DNA of 42,667 bases from a virus: positions 1 through 42,667 of IMG/VR virus record IMGVR_UViG_3300046001_005762. The stretch is one strand, 5' to 3'. Numbering within the stretch: position 1 is the stretch's first letter; the number at the start of each line of letters is the position of its first letter. The notes beneath the pieces are model-generated. The model had not been told where the DNA came from and made no database searches. It saw only the letters and a program-made list of their open reading frames with translations. This document shows, piece by piece, positions 33,421 through 42,667 of the stretch. The position numbers and the translations under genes are program-made.

Positions 33421-36400
33421 TTAACACGCATGTGCGGTAGTACATGGTCCACAATCTAAGTATGGTGTAATTGTACCTAAAACCGCAGTGGCTGGTCCAG
33501 TACTAGCACTAAAAAATTCCCAACAATTATCCGACGCACTGTCATAGAACGTACCATTTAAATCATTTGAGGTTAATAACACTACTTCGTTAGGTAATAC
33601 CAGACAACAGTCTTGAATTTCAACCCACTGACAGGTATTAGCACTTAAACAAGATTGACAACTATCGAATATGGGTGTATTAGGAATATATAATGTAGGT
33701 GTTAATGTAGTTGCACTAACTGGGGAAAAACAATTACCTTGACCATCTACATAAGTTTTACCAATATCATAATTTCCATAAGTTACACCAGTTGCTTCGA
33801 ACCCAGTATCACAACAAGTCTCGAATAAATAATAATCTAACTCACAAACATTTCCATCTGCAAGACATTCTCCACAAGAATCGTAAAGATTAACTGCTCT
33901 CACCACTACACCCCAGTTTTCTGGTCCTGTAACGTCCCAACCAAGAACTTCCCAACAAACACCATTATCATCCGAAAATGTTGTTTTAGTTGGAGGAACA
34001 TAAAGCATTTCTGCGATTATAACGTGAGATGGATCACAACATTCTCTAAGTGTGACAAAGATAGTTTCAGGACAATAACAATCGTCTACTATATCATCAC
34101 ATACTAAACTTGTTCCTAATATTTCACTAACTAATGTTATACTATAATTAGTTGGTAAGCTAGTAGATGTTGTACCAATTTTCCAACAAAGACCATCACT
34201 ATCTACCCAATATTCACCAGCATTAACACCAGTACTCGCTGGTATAGGTATATATTCAGGACTTAATGTAGTACAACAAGGTTCTACATAGTATACTAAA
34301 GGACACTCATTAACACCTGTACATCCTGAACAACTCGTATATCCTGACGTACCTATCATTATTGAGGGTGCGGTAATAGGTAAACTTGTACCTGTAACAA
34401 CATCCCAACAAAAACCATTATCATCAACAAAGGTATCTCCTAAAACTAAACCTACTGCACCAGCCACATATTCTTCTCCATCTAAACAACAATTACTTAA
34501 TATAAAATTATCTGGACATGTATTACTATCGATACAATCCGCACAATCAGTATAATTATTAACTAAAGTTCTATAACTATTTGGGGATGAAACTGTAAGT
34601 GACTCAATCTCCCAACAATTTCCTTCCGCATCACTCCAAAAAGAACCTATTGTTAATGAGACACCTAAAACAATTTCAGTATATGCTGGTTCACAACAGT
34701 TTCTTAATAAATAAAATTCTCCATTAGGAATTGTACAATCTCTCGTATAATTTAATGTATAACTAAATTTACCCAATGTTTTTCCAGACCATTGTCCATT
34801 TATTCCCACAAAATCCATCCCAACTACATAATGTACGTCACATGCATCTAAATATTCTGTTAACACATGTGTTATATCAAAACATGTTAAAAGATTTGGA
34901 TTCCATTGGAATGGGGTAGGATTAACTACCGTATTCAATATGATACCACCTTTCCCAATACCTTTCTCCACATAATCTGAACATTTATAGGAATACAAAC
35001 CGATAAGAAAATATCCACCTCCTGATGGCGTTTCTGTATCTGTCGTCAAATAGGCACTACCACATAATCTTATTTCATCACCATATCTTATATTAACTGG
35101 CGAAGGTACCCCAAGATTTGTAAATCCTGATCTTAGAGGTTGGATAAACCCGTTCCATTTCGAACCTGTGTCCCATGGACAACCGTTCCAACCGCAGAAG
35201 TTCCCACCCATCCAAAGTGTAATATTTCCTGAATTACCAATTGATCCTGTGGAACTATATGACGTTGGAGTCCAATACCCAGAATTAGACGCAATTAAAG
35301 TATGATCAATTGTACAACCACTAGTTACCCCATTTACACCTGACGTACCACTGGTACCATTTGTACCTGTATTAGACCCATCTCTACCACTAGTTCCAGA
35401 CGTTCCTGTTATTCCACTAGATCCAGATGTACCACTAGATCCAGATTCCCCATTTACACCACTTGTACCAGATGTTCCTGACGTTCCTGTTGTTCCTGAT
35501 GTACCACTAGTTCCTGTTGTTCCTGATGTACCACTCGTACCACTAGATCCAGATGCCCCATTCACACCACTTGTACCACTAGTTCCTGTTGTTCCTGATG
35601 TACCACTCGTACCACTCGATCCAGATGCGCCATTCACACCACTTGTACCTGATGTTCCTGTAGTACCCGATGTTCCTGAAGTTCCAGATGTACCACTTGA
35701 TCCTGACGCCCCATTCACACCGCTAGTCCCACTAGTACCTGTGGTTCCTGATGTACCACTAGACCCAGATGTACCATTTACACCACTTGTCCCCGAAGTA
35801 CCACTCGTACCTCTAGTTCCTGAACTTCCACTAGTTCCTGAAGTTCCAGTAGTACCACTAGTTCCTGTTGTACCTGACGTTCCTGAAGAACCACTCAACC
35901 CACTAGTACCTGACGTTCCAGATGTCCCTGACGTACCACTAGTTCCTGTTGTCCCACTTGTCCCACTACTTCCATTCAGTCCTGAAGTTCCACTAGTACC
36001 ACTTGTACCTGTAGTTCCGCTTGTTCCTGAAGTTCCTCTAGAACCTGAACTACCACTTGACCCAGACGTCCCACTAGTACCAGTTGTTCCTGAAGTACCA
36101 CTTGTACCACTACTTCCATTCAGTCCTGATGTTCCACTAGTACCAGTTGTACCTGATGTTCCTGAACTTCCGTTGATACCACTAGTACCTGATGTCCCAG
36201 TTGTTCCTGAAGTACCGCTTGTTCCTGAAGTTCCTGTAGTTCCCGAAGTTCCACTTGTACCGCTAGAACCATTCAACCCACTAGTACCTGATGTACCACT
36301 AGTTCCTGTTGTTCCAGATGTACCGCTTGTACCAGTAGTTCCTGAAGTACCACTACTACCATTCAGACCTGAAGTTCCACTAGTACCAGTTGTTCCTGAT

Positions 36401-39400
36401 GTACCCGAACTTCCGTTGATACCACTAGTACCTGACGTACCAGATGTTCCACTAGTACCTCTAGATCCAGAACTACCACTTGTTCCACTAGTTCCTGTTG
36501 TTCCAGAGGTTCCAGAGGTACCAGTTGTTCCTGATGTACCACTAGATCCATTAACTCCACTAGTTCCTGATGTTCCAGACGTACCAGTTGTACCTGATGT
36601 TCCGCTAGTTCCTGTTGTTCCTGATGTACCACTACTTCCACTCAGTCCACTAGTACCTGAAGTACCAGTAGTTCCTGATGTACCGCTAGAACCATTCAAC
36701 CCACTGGTTCCTGAAGTACCACTGGTTCCTGAAGTACCACTAGTTCCTGATGTTCCTCTAGTACCTGAACTTCCACTAGACCCCGATGTTCCACTAGTTC
36801 CAGTCGTACCACTAGACCCTGAAGTACCAGACGTTCCTGTTGTCCCACTAGTTCCACTACTACCATTCAGTCCTGAAGTACCTGATGTACCAGACGTTCC
36901 TGATGTACCACTAGTTCCAGTTGTTCCTGAGGTTCCACTCGATCCTGAAGTACCATCTCTACCACTTGTACCACTTGTTCCTGTTGTACCTGAAGTACCT
37001 GAACTTCCACTAGACCCCGATGTTCCACTAGATCCTGAAGTACCAGACGTTCCTGTCGTTCCACTAGTTCCTGTTGTTCCAGAGGTTCCTGAAGTACCAC
37101 TAGATCCATTAACTCCACTAGTACCTGACGTACCTGAAGTTCCTGATGTACCAGTTGTTCCTGATGTACCTGAAGTTCCACTAGATCCTGAAGTACCATC
37201 TCTACCACTAGTACCACTTGTTCCAGATGTTCCAGTTGTTCCACTAGTACCTGATGTACCAGTTGTCCCTGAACTACCACTAGACCCTGAAGTACCAGAC
37301 GTTCCACTCGTTCCTGTAGTTCCTGATGTACCACTAGTTCCTGTTGTACCTGAGGTTCCTGAAGAACCATTTAATCCACTAGTCCCACTTGTTCCTGAAG
37401 TACCTGACGTTCCTGTTGAACCTGAAGTACCTGAAGTCCCTGAGGTTCCTGTCGTTCCCGAAGTACCAGATGTACCTGAACTTCCACTTGTTCCAGATGT
37501 ACCTGATGTCCCAGACGTTCCACTAGATCCTGATGTACCTGAAGTACCAGATGTTCCAGAAGTACCACTACTTCCACTACTTCCACTTGTACCATCTCTA
37601 CCACTTGTTCCTGATGTACCTGATGTACCACTTGTTCCTGAAGTACCAGATGTTCCACTTGTACCTCTACTACCTGAAGATCCACTAGATCCTGAAGTAC
37701 CTGATGTTCCTGTTGTTCCAGAAGTACCACTTGTCCCAGAAGTTCCTGTTGTTCCTGAAGACCCTGAAGTTCCATCTCTACCACTTGTACCGCTAGATCC
37801 TGATGTACCTGATGTACCAGTAGTTCCTGATGTCCCACTCGTACCTGAAGTTCCTGTTGTTCCAGAAGTACCACTTGTTCCAGATGAACCAGTAGTCCCT
37901 GAAGTTCCACTACTTCCACTTGTACCATCTCTACCACTTGTTCCTGATGTACCACTTGTTCCTGAGGTTCCTGAAGATCCACTAGTACCTGCAGTTCCAC
38001 TCGTTCCTGTAGTTCCTGATGTTCCACTAGTTCCTGTGGTACCTGATGTACCGCTAGAACCATTCAACCCACTAGTACCTGATGTACCACTAGTTCCAGA
38101 TGTACCACTACTACCTGAAGATCCACTAGATCCAGATGTCCCACTTGTTCCTGTTGTCCCAGAAGTACCACTTGTTCCTGTTGTCCCAGAAGTACCGTCT
38201 CTTCCACTAGTACCTGAAGATCCACTAGTACCTGACGTACCAGTTGTCCCAGACGTACCAGAGGTTCCTGTTGTCCCACTAGTACCTGAAGTACCTGACG
38301 TTCCTGTTGAACCTGAAGTACCTGAGGTTCCTGTCGTTCCCGAAGTACCAGATGTACCTGAACTTCCAGACGTACCTGAGGTTCCTGATGTACCTGAAGT
38401 TCCACTTGTTCCTGACGTTCCATTAGTACCACTTGTTCCTGAAGATCCACTACTCCCACTTGTTCCAGATGTACCAGAAGTTCCACTTGTTCCAGATGTA
38501 CCAGAAGTTCCTGTTGTTCCACTTGTTCCTGAGGTACCTGAACTTCCAGACGTACCAGTTGTTCCAGAAGTACCTGATGTACCACTACTACCACTAGTTC
38601 CAGATGTTCCTGAAGTACCAGTAGTTCCTGACGTTCCCGAACTACCACTAGTACCTGATGTACCACTACTTCCACTCAGTCCTGACGTACCACTAGTTCC
38701 TGTAGTCCCAGAGGTTCCACTTGTTCCTGAAGTACCTGATGTTCCTGAAGACCCACTGACTCCACTACTTCCACTTGTTCCTGATGAACCACTTGTTCCA
38801 CTTGTACCTGAAGTTCCACTTGTCCCACTAGACCCCGATGTCCCAGAACTACCCGAAGTTCCTGTTGAACCAGATGTACCACTAGTTCCTGTTGTTCCAG
38901 AAGTTCCAGAAGTACCTGAAGATCCTGAAGATCCTGATGTTCCGTCTCTACCACTTGTTCCTGATGTACCGCTTGTTCCAGACGTACCAGTAGTTCCTGA
39001 TGTTCCTGAACTTCCACTTGTTCCTGTTGTGCCAGATGTTCCACTAGTTCCTGTAGTCCCAGATGTCCCACTTGTTCCACTAGATCCTGAAGTTCCACTA
39101 CTACCTGAAGTTCCTGTTGTACCACTACTACCTGAAGTTCCTGTTGTACCAGATGTTCCTGAACTTCCACTTGTTCCTGACGTACCTGTAGTACCAGATG
39201 TACCTGAAGTACCACTCGTTCCACTACTACCACTTATTCCTGAAGATCCACTTGTACCTGATGTACCAGACGTTCCTGTTGTTCCACTTGTTCCTGTAGT
39301 CCCAGATGTCCCACTAGTTCCTGTAGTCCCAGATGTCCCACTTGTTCCACTAGATCCTGAAGTTCCACTACTACCACTTGTTCCAGATGTTCCAGTTGTT

Positions 39401-42400
39401 CCTGACGTACCACTTGAACCCGAACTACCAGAAGTACCACTTGAACCTGAGGTTCCGCTAGTACCTGTAGTTCCTGATGAACCACTACTTCCACTTATTC
39501 CTGATGAACCACTAGTACCAGAAGTTCCTGTTGTACCACTAGTTCCACTTGTACCTGTTGTTCCTGATGTTCCACTAGTTCCAGAACTACCACTAGTACC
39601 ACTAGTACCCGATGTACCAGATGTTCCACTCGTTCCTGAAGATCCACTGATTCCGCTACTTCCAGATGTACCTGAGGTACCCGTAGTCCCACTAGTACCT
39701 GAGGTACCCGAACTTCCACTTGTCCCAGATGTTCCTGAGGTACCTGTTGTTCCACTAGTACCTGACGAACCACTTGTTCCCGATGTTCCTGTGGTTCCTG
39801 ATGTACCGCTAGTTCCACTTGTTCCTGTTGAACCCGAAGTCCCTGACGTACCCGTAGTTCCACTTGTTCCTGATGTTCCACTACTTCCACTTATTCCAGA
39901 TGTACCACTAGACCCTGATGTTCCAGTTGTACCTGAAGTTCCACTACTTCCACTTATTCCTGATGAACCGCTAGTACCTGATGTTCCACTAGTTCCACTA
40001 GTTCCACTTGTTCCTGACGTACCAGTTGTTCCTGAGGTACCTGAACTTCCACTTGTTCCTGAAGTTCCAGTTGTTCCACTTGTCCCGTTAGACCCTGAAG
40101 AACCATCCTTACCATCAATACCTGAAGTTCCTGATGTACCTGTTGTTCCACTAGTACCACTAGTACCTGTTGACCCTGATGTACCACTTGTTCCTGAAGA
40201 TCCACTCGTTCCTGTTGAACCTGATGTCCCACTTGTACCTGACGTACCTGAACTTCCAGATGTTCCTGAGGTACCTGAAGTACCAGTAGTCCCACTAGAC
40301 CCTGAACTTCCACTCGTACCTGAAGTTCCAGAAGTACCACTACTTCCACTTATTCCTGACGAACCACTAGTTCCAGTACTTCCACTAGACCCTGATGTAC
40401 CTGATGTTCCAGATGTACCAGTTGTTCCACTAGACCCACTTGTCCCTGAAGTACCTGTTGTCCCACTAGTTCCTGACGAACCACTAGTTCCAGTACTTCC
40501 ACTTGTTCCCGAAGAACCACTAGTTCCTGAACTACCAGAAGTCCCACTTGTTCCTGAAGTACCTGTAGTTCCTGATGTCCCACTAGATCCACTAGTTCCT
40601 GTTGAACCCGAAGTACCACTTGTACCTGAAGTCCCGCTATGCCCATCTATACCACTAGTGCCAGATGTACCAGAGGTTCCTGTTGAACCCGATGTACCAC
40701 TAGATCCAGACGTTCCTGAAGTTCCTGTTGTTCCACTTGTTCCTGAAGAACCAGTTGTACCTGATGAACCCGATGTCCCTGAACTACCACTAGTTCCACT
40801 TGTTCCTGATGTTCCACTAGTACCTGACGTACCACTACTTCCACTTATTCCTGATGAACCACTAGTACCTGAAGTACCTGACGTTCCTGTTGTTCCACTT
40901 GTTCCTGATGTACCAGACGTACCTGAAGTTCCACTAGACCCTGACGTACCAGAGGTACCTGATGTACCACTTGTTCCCGAAGACCCACTGACTCCACTAC
41001 TTCCTGAAGTACCACTCGTTCCACTAGTACCAGATGTTCCTGTTGTTCCACTTGTACCTGATGTACCAGATGTTCCAGAACTACCACTTGCTCCTGATGA
41101 ACCATCAATACCTGATGTACCACTTGTTCCACTAGTCCCTGATGTACCACTTGTACCATCTATACCTGAACTACCTGAAGTCCCATCGATTCCACTTGTC
41201 CCTGACGTACCACTAGTCCCACTTGTTCCACTTGTTCCTGTAGTACCCGAAGTACCTGAGGTACCACTAGTTCCATTTGTTCCAGAAGTACCACTACTAC
41301 CACTTATCCCTGAAGATCCACTAGTACCTGATGTACCAGAGGTTCCACTACTTCCACTTATTCCTGATGATCCACTAGTACCTGACGTACCAGTAGTTCC
41401 AGATGTTCCTGTAGTCCCTGATGTTCCAGAACTACCCGAAGTTCCTGTAGATCCAGATGTTCCACTAGTTCCTGATGTTCCTGTTGAACCTGAAGTACCA
41501 CTAGTCCCATCAATACCACTTGTTCCCGAAGTACCATCAATCCCTGAAGTACCTGAAGTCCCACTAGACCCTGAAGTACCACTACTTCCACTTGTTCCTG
41601 ATGAACCTGAAGTTCCTGACGAACCTGAAGAACCTGAAGTACCACTTGTTCCCGAAGTACCATCAATACCACTTGTTCCACTTGTACCTGATGTACCAGA
41701 GGTACCACTACTTCCACTTATTCCTGATGAACCACTTGTTCCTGAAGTCCCTGAAGTCCCATCACTACCGCTAGTACCACTAGTTCCTGTTGAACCCGAA
41801 GTACCACTACTTCCATCTATACCTGACGTACCTGAAGTACCACTACTTCCATTTATCCCTGAAGTTCCAGATGTTCCACTAGTTCCAGATGTTCCACTAG
41901 TACCTGTTGACCCTGAAGTCCCACTAGTTCCAGATGTTCCAGAGGTTCCAGAGGTTCCTGTTGAACCAGATGTACCACTTGTTCCTGAAGTACCTGATGT
42001 CCCACTTGTTCCATTTATTCCTGAGGTTCCACTAGTCCCTGAAGTCCCATCAATTCCTGACGTACCAGAGGTTCCATCTATCCCTGATGTCCCTGACGTT
42101 CCGTCAATACCACTTGTACCTGATGTTCCTGTTGTTCCTGAAGTTCCACTAGTTCCGTCTATTCCAGAACTACCACTCGTTCCTGATGTACCACTACTTC
42201 CACTCGTCCCTGATGTACCTGATGTACCATCTATACCTGAACTACCTGAAGTTCCACTATTTCCAGATGTACCACTAGACCCTGAAGTACCTGTTGTCCC
42301 ACTTGTTCCTGAGGTACCTGAAGTTCCACTTGTTCCGCTAGTTCCTGATGTGCCAGTAGTCCCTGATGAACCATCTGTTCCTGAACTTCCACTAGTTCCT

Positions 42401-42667
42401 GAAGAACCTGTGGTCCCTGAAGATCCACTAGATCCACTGATACCACTAGACCCTGATGTACCACTAGTTCCACTAGTTCCTGATGTACCATCTATACCTG
42501 AACTACCTGAAGTCCCTGAAGATCCACTAGTACCTGTCGTCCCACTAGTACCATTAGTACCTGAAGAACCAGAAGTCCCACCAACACCACTCGATCCTGA
42601 AGTCCCATCAATACCACTAGTACCTGATGTACCAGACGTTCCTGTTGTCCCTGAACTACCACTAGTA
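33421..42667 (-). CDS. Giant collagen-like fibre protein with Cys-rich C-terminus, N-terminus beyond window
   Basis: At least 3081 residues; one frame stays open from the stop at 33421 to the window edge, checked at 38067 and at 42667. No ATG, GTG or TTG was found in frame upstream of a TTG at 38067, which is simply an internal Leu codon of the repeat, so the real start lies outside. N-terminal part (35325-42667): about 800 Gly-X-Y triplets, mostly GTS, GTT and GSS, with GRD, GLN, GVN, GID and GIS between. Then a globular domain (about 34739-35324) opens SGCTIDHTLIASNSGYWTPT. Last come six Cys-rich repeats (33424-34738). It is probably a long tail fibre or adhesin whose C-terminal end binds the host. 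No transmembrane segment is visible. Confidence 0.85.
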   Translation of the reverse strand, partial: TSGSSGTTGTSGTSGTSGIDGTSGSSGVGGTSGSSGTNGTSGTTGTSGSSGTSGSSGIDGTSGTSGTSGTSGSSGISGSSGSSGTTGSSGTSGSSGTDGSSGTTGTSGTSGTSGTSGTSGTSGTTGTSGSSGTSGNSGTSGSSGIDGTSGTSGTSGSSGTSGTSGSSGIDGTSGTSGTTGTSGTSGIDGTSGTSGIDGTSGTSGIDGTSGTSGTSGINGTSGTSGTSGTSGTSGSTGTSGTSGTSGTSGTSGSTGTSGTSGTSGTSGTSGINGSSGTSGTSGIDGSSGTSGSTGTSGTSGSDGTSGTSGTSGSSGISGSSGTSGTSGTSGTSGIDGTSGTSGTSGSSGSSGTSGSSGTSGSSGTSGSSGTSGTSGIDGTSGTSGIDGTSGTSGSTGTSGTSGTSGSTGTSGSSGTSGTTGTSGTTGTSGTSGSSGISGSSGTSGTSGTSGSSGISGSSGTSGTNGTSGTSGTSGTTGTSGTSGTSGTSGTSGIDGTSGSSGIDGTSGTSGTSGTSGTSGIDGSSGASGSSGTSGTSGTSGTTGTSGTSGTSGTSGSSGVSGSSGTSGTSGTSGTSGSSGTSGTSGTSGTSGTTGTSGTSGTSGSSGISGSSGTSGTSGTSGTSGTSGSSGTSGSSGTTGSSGTSGTTGTSGTSGSSGTSGSTGTSGTSGTSGIDGHSGTSGTSGTSGSTGTSGSSGTSGTTGTSGTSGTSGSSGTSGSSGTSGSTGTSGSSGTSGTTGTSGTSGSSGTTGTSGTSGTSGSSGSTGTSGSSGISGSSGTSGTSGTSGSSGSSGTTGTSGTSGTSGSSGTSGTSGTSGSTGTSGSSGTSGTSGSTGTSGTSGTTGTSGTSGIDGKDGSSGSNGTSGTTGTSGTSGSSGTSGTTGTSGTSGTSGTSGTSGTSGSSGISGSSGTSGTTGTSGSSGTSGISGSSGTSGTSGTTGTSGTSGSTGTSGTSGTSGTTGTSGTSGSSGTSGTTGTSGTSGTSGSSGTSGTSGTTGTSGTSGSSGISGSSGTSGTSGTSGTSGTSGSSGTSGTSGTTGTSGTSGTTGTSGTSGSSGISGSSGSSGTTGTSGTSGSSGTSGSSGSSGTSGTTGTSGTSGSSGTSGSSGTSGTSGTTGTSGTSGTTGTSGTTGTSGTSGTSGSSGISGSSGTSGTSGTSGTTGTSGTSGSSGTSGTTGTSGSSGTTGTSGSSGTSGSSGTSGTSGTTGTSGTSGTTGTSGSSGTSGTTGTSGTSGTSGTSGRDGTSGSSGSSGTSGTSGTTGTSGTSGSTGTSGSSGTSGSSGTSGTSGTSGTSGSSGTSGSSGVSGSSGTSGTSGTSGTSGTTGTSGTSGLSGSSGTSGTSGSSGTSGTTGTSGTSGTSGSSGTSGTSGTTGTSGSSGTSGTSGTTGTSGTSGTSGTSGTSGTSGSSGSSGTSGTNGTSGTSGTSGTSGTSGTSGSSGTSGTSGTTGTSGTSGSTGTSGTSGTSGTTGTSGTSGTTGTSGTSGSSGTSGRDGTSGTTGTSGTSGTTGTSGTSGSSGSSGSSGTSGTSGTSGTSGLNGSSGTSGTTGTSGTSGTTGTSGTAGTSGSSGTSGTSGTSGTSGRDGTSGSSGTSGTTGSSGTSGTSGTTGTSGTSGTSGTTGTSGTSGSSGTSGRDGTSGSSGTTGTSGTSGTSGTTGTSGTSGSSGSSGSRGTSGTSGTSGTSGTSGTSGTSGRDGTSGSSGSSGTSGTSGTSGTSGSSGTSGTSGTSGTSGSSGTSGTSGTTGTSGTSGTSGSTGTSGTSGTSGTSGLNGSSGTSGTTGTSGTSGTTGTSGTSGTSGSSGSSGTTGTSGTSGTTGTSGTSGTSGRDGTSGSSGTSGTSGTTGTSGTSGTSGTSGVNGSSGTSGTSGTTGTSGTTGTSGTSGSSGTSGSSGSSGTSGTTGTSGTSGRDGTSGSSGTSGTTGTSGTSGTSGTSGTSGLNGSSGTSGTTGTSGTSGSSGTTGTSGTSGSSGSSGTRGTSGTSGTSGTSGTSGTSGLNGSSGTSGTTGTSGTSGLSGSSGTSGTTGTSGTSGTTGTSGTSGTSGVNGSSGTSGTTGTSGTSGTTGTSGTSGSSGSRGTSGTSGTSGTSGINGSSGTSGTTGTSGTSGLNGSSGTSGTTGTSGTSGTTGTSGTSGTSGLNGSSGTSGTSGTTGTSGTSGTSGTTGTSGTSGINGSSGTSGTTGTSGTSGLNGSSGTSGTSGTTGTSGTSGSSGSSGSRGTSGTSGTTGTSGTSGTSGLNGSSGTSGTTGTSGTSGTSGTSGTSGLSGSSGTSGTTGTSGTTGTSGTSGSSGTRGTSGTSGTSGVNGTSGSSGTSGTTGTSGTSGVNGASGSSGTSGTSGTSGTTGTSGTSGVNGASGSSGTSGTSGTTGTSGTSGVNGASGSSGTSGTSGTTGTSGTSGTTGTSGTSGTSGVNGESGSSGTSGSSGITGTSGTSGRDGSNTGTNGTSGTSGVNGVTSGCTIDHTLIASNSGYWTPTSYSSTGSIGNSGNITLWMGGNFCGWNGCPWDTGSKWNGFIQPLRSGFTNLGVPSPVNIRYGDEIRLCGSAYLTTDTETPSGGGYFLIGLYSYKCSDYVEKGIGKGGIILNTVVNPTPFQWNPNLLTCFDITHVLTEYLDACDVHYVVGMDFVGINGQWSGKTLGKFSYTLNYTRDCTIPNGEFYLLRNCCEPAYTEIVLGVSLTIGSFWSDAEGNCWEIESLTVSSPNSYRTLVNNYTDCADCIDSNTCPDNFILSNCCLDGEEYVAGAVGLVLGDTFVDDNGFCWDVVTGTSLPITAPSIMIGTSGYTSCSGCTGVNECPLVYYVEPCCTTLSPEYIPIPASTGVNAGEYWVDSDGLCWKIGTTSTSLPTNYSITLVSEILGTSLVCDDIVDDCYCPETIFVTLRECCDPSHVIIAEMLYVPPTKTTFSDDNGVCWEVLGWDVTGPENWGVVVRAVNLYDSCGECLADGNVCELDYYLFETCCDTGFEATGVTYGNYDIGKTYVDGQGNCFSPVSATTLTPTLYIPNTPIFDSCQSCLSANTCQWVEIQDCCLVLPNEVVLLTSNDLNGTFYDSASDNCWEFFSASTGPATAVLGTITPYLDCGPCTTAHAC
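33424..34738 (-). repeat. Six tandem Cys-rich domains at the fibre C-terminus
   Basis: Six units of about 65-77 residues with the pattern CC, about 25-30 residues, D-x-x-G-x-C-W (or C-F), about 25-30 residues, then C-x-x-C. Examples are LLRNCCEPAY with EGNCWEIES and CADC, and LFETCCDTGF with QGNCFSPVS and CQSC; the third unit has CYC in the last position. Spacing varies and sequence identity is low, so the copies are old. Disulphides are likely outside the cell. Confidence 0.75.
35325..42667 (-). repeat. Gly-X-Y (mainly GTS) repeat tract
   Basis: About 7.3 kb encode Gly-X-Y triplets, with Thr or Ser at most X and Y positions. I saw no proline. At the DNA level the tract is not a simple tandem repeat: Gly alternates GGT and GGA, Thr uses ACT, ACA and ACG, and Ser uses AGT, TCA and TCT, so exact repeats are short. 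ACTAGT (Thr-Ser) recurs many times. It runs to the window edge. Confidence 0.9.

Noticed and set aside
33421-38067. Fibre gene starting at a TTG at 38067
   Set aside because: The same frame continues open through Gly-X-Y triplets to the window edge; the TTG is an ordinary Leu codon in the triplet GLN.
36363-42491. Many open frames of 65-230 codons in the alternate frame of the fibre repeat, rich in V, Q, E and L
   Set aside because: They are a by-product of the Gly-Thr-Ser codon pattern read one base off, all in the same shifted frame and with GTG or TTG starts at chance positions.
1-42667. tRNA genes, CRISPR arrays, integrase and insertion sequences
   Set aside because: No cloverleaf, regular spacer array, recombinase motifs or terminal inverted repeats were found on reading the gaps and translations.

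Overview
The window is about 42.7 kb of AT-rich DNA from a large contractile-tailed (T4-like) bacteriophage. I recognise a UvsX/RecA-type recombinase, a gp32-type single-stranded DNA binding protein, a T4-type tail tube and a long tail sheath, a tape-measure-like protein, a gp26-like tail chaperone/hub protein, several very large baseplate proteins and a giant collagen-like fibre. The starts lack Shine-Dalgarno sequences and instead have A-rich leaders. Two promoters have a TATWATTG-type -10 element, and N-terminal leaders such as LTESDLKRIV resemble those I recall from Bacteroides phages. Together these suggest a host in the Bacteroidota. That host call is an inference.

Layout. Positions 1-28325 are all on the minus strand, so transcription runs right to left. 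In transcription order: tail sheath (28325-25479), a small Cys-containing protein, a HAD-type phosphatase, tail tube (24191-23703), a block of four or five poorly known proteins that mostly begin with the same kind of N-terminal leader (23588-17133), the gp26-like protein with an overlapping start-less ORF (17096-16190), two small genes, the tape-measure candidate (15506-13536), the baseplate block (13346-3818), two unknown genes, two acidic proteins, gp32 and UvsX (cut by the window edge). A short plus-strand unit at 28470-33408 holds a 51-residue ribbon-helix-helix protein and a 1581-residue multi-domain glycosyltransferase. Converging on it from the right is a fibre gene (33421 to beyond 42667) with about 800 Gly-X-Y triplets, mostly Gly-Thr-Ser.

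How it fits together. (1) Tail building: sheath, tube, tape measure, hub and wedge proteins lie in one block, punctuated by terminator hairpins and a repeated ATATTTATA element that is probably the late promoter. (2) At least seven proteins start with variants of [LI]-[NST]-E-[ES]; six of these have an [LI]-x-E site soon afterwards, and the HAD protein has a weaker LKE. This looks like the capsid-targeting/prohead-protease leader of T4 internal proteins and suggests a cargo set packed in the head and injected. (3) The giant glycosyltransferase joins GT4-like, GT-A, GT25-like, autotransporter-heptosyltransferase-like, FkbM methyltransferase-like and DUF6165-like parts in one chain. It sits beside a fibre made almost entirely of Gly, Ser and Thr with no proline, which suggests a self-contained system for glycosylating the fibre. 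(4) Downstream of the gp26-like gene, a 57-codon coding-looking frame has no start codon. It lies where tail chaperone frameshifts are found in other phages, just ahead of the tape measure.

The longest stretch without a gene is 189 bases (13347-13535). No tRNA, CRISPR array, integrase or insertion sequence was seen.
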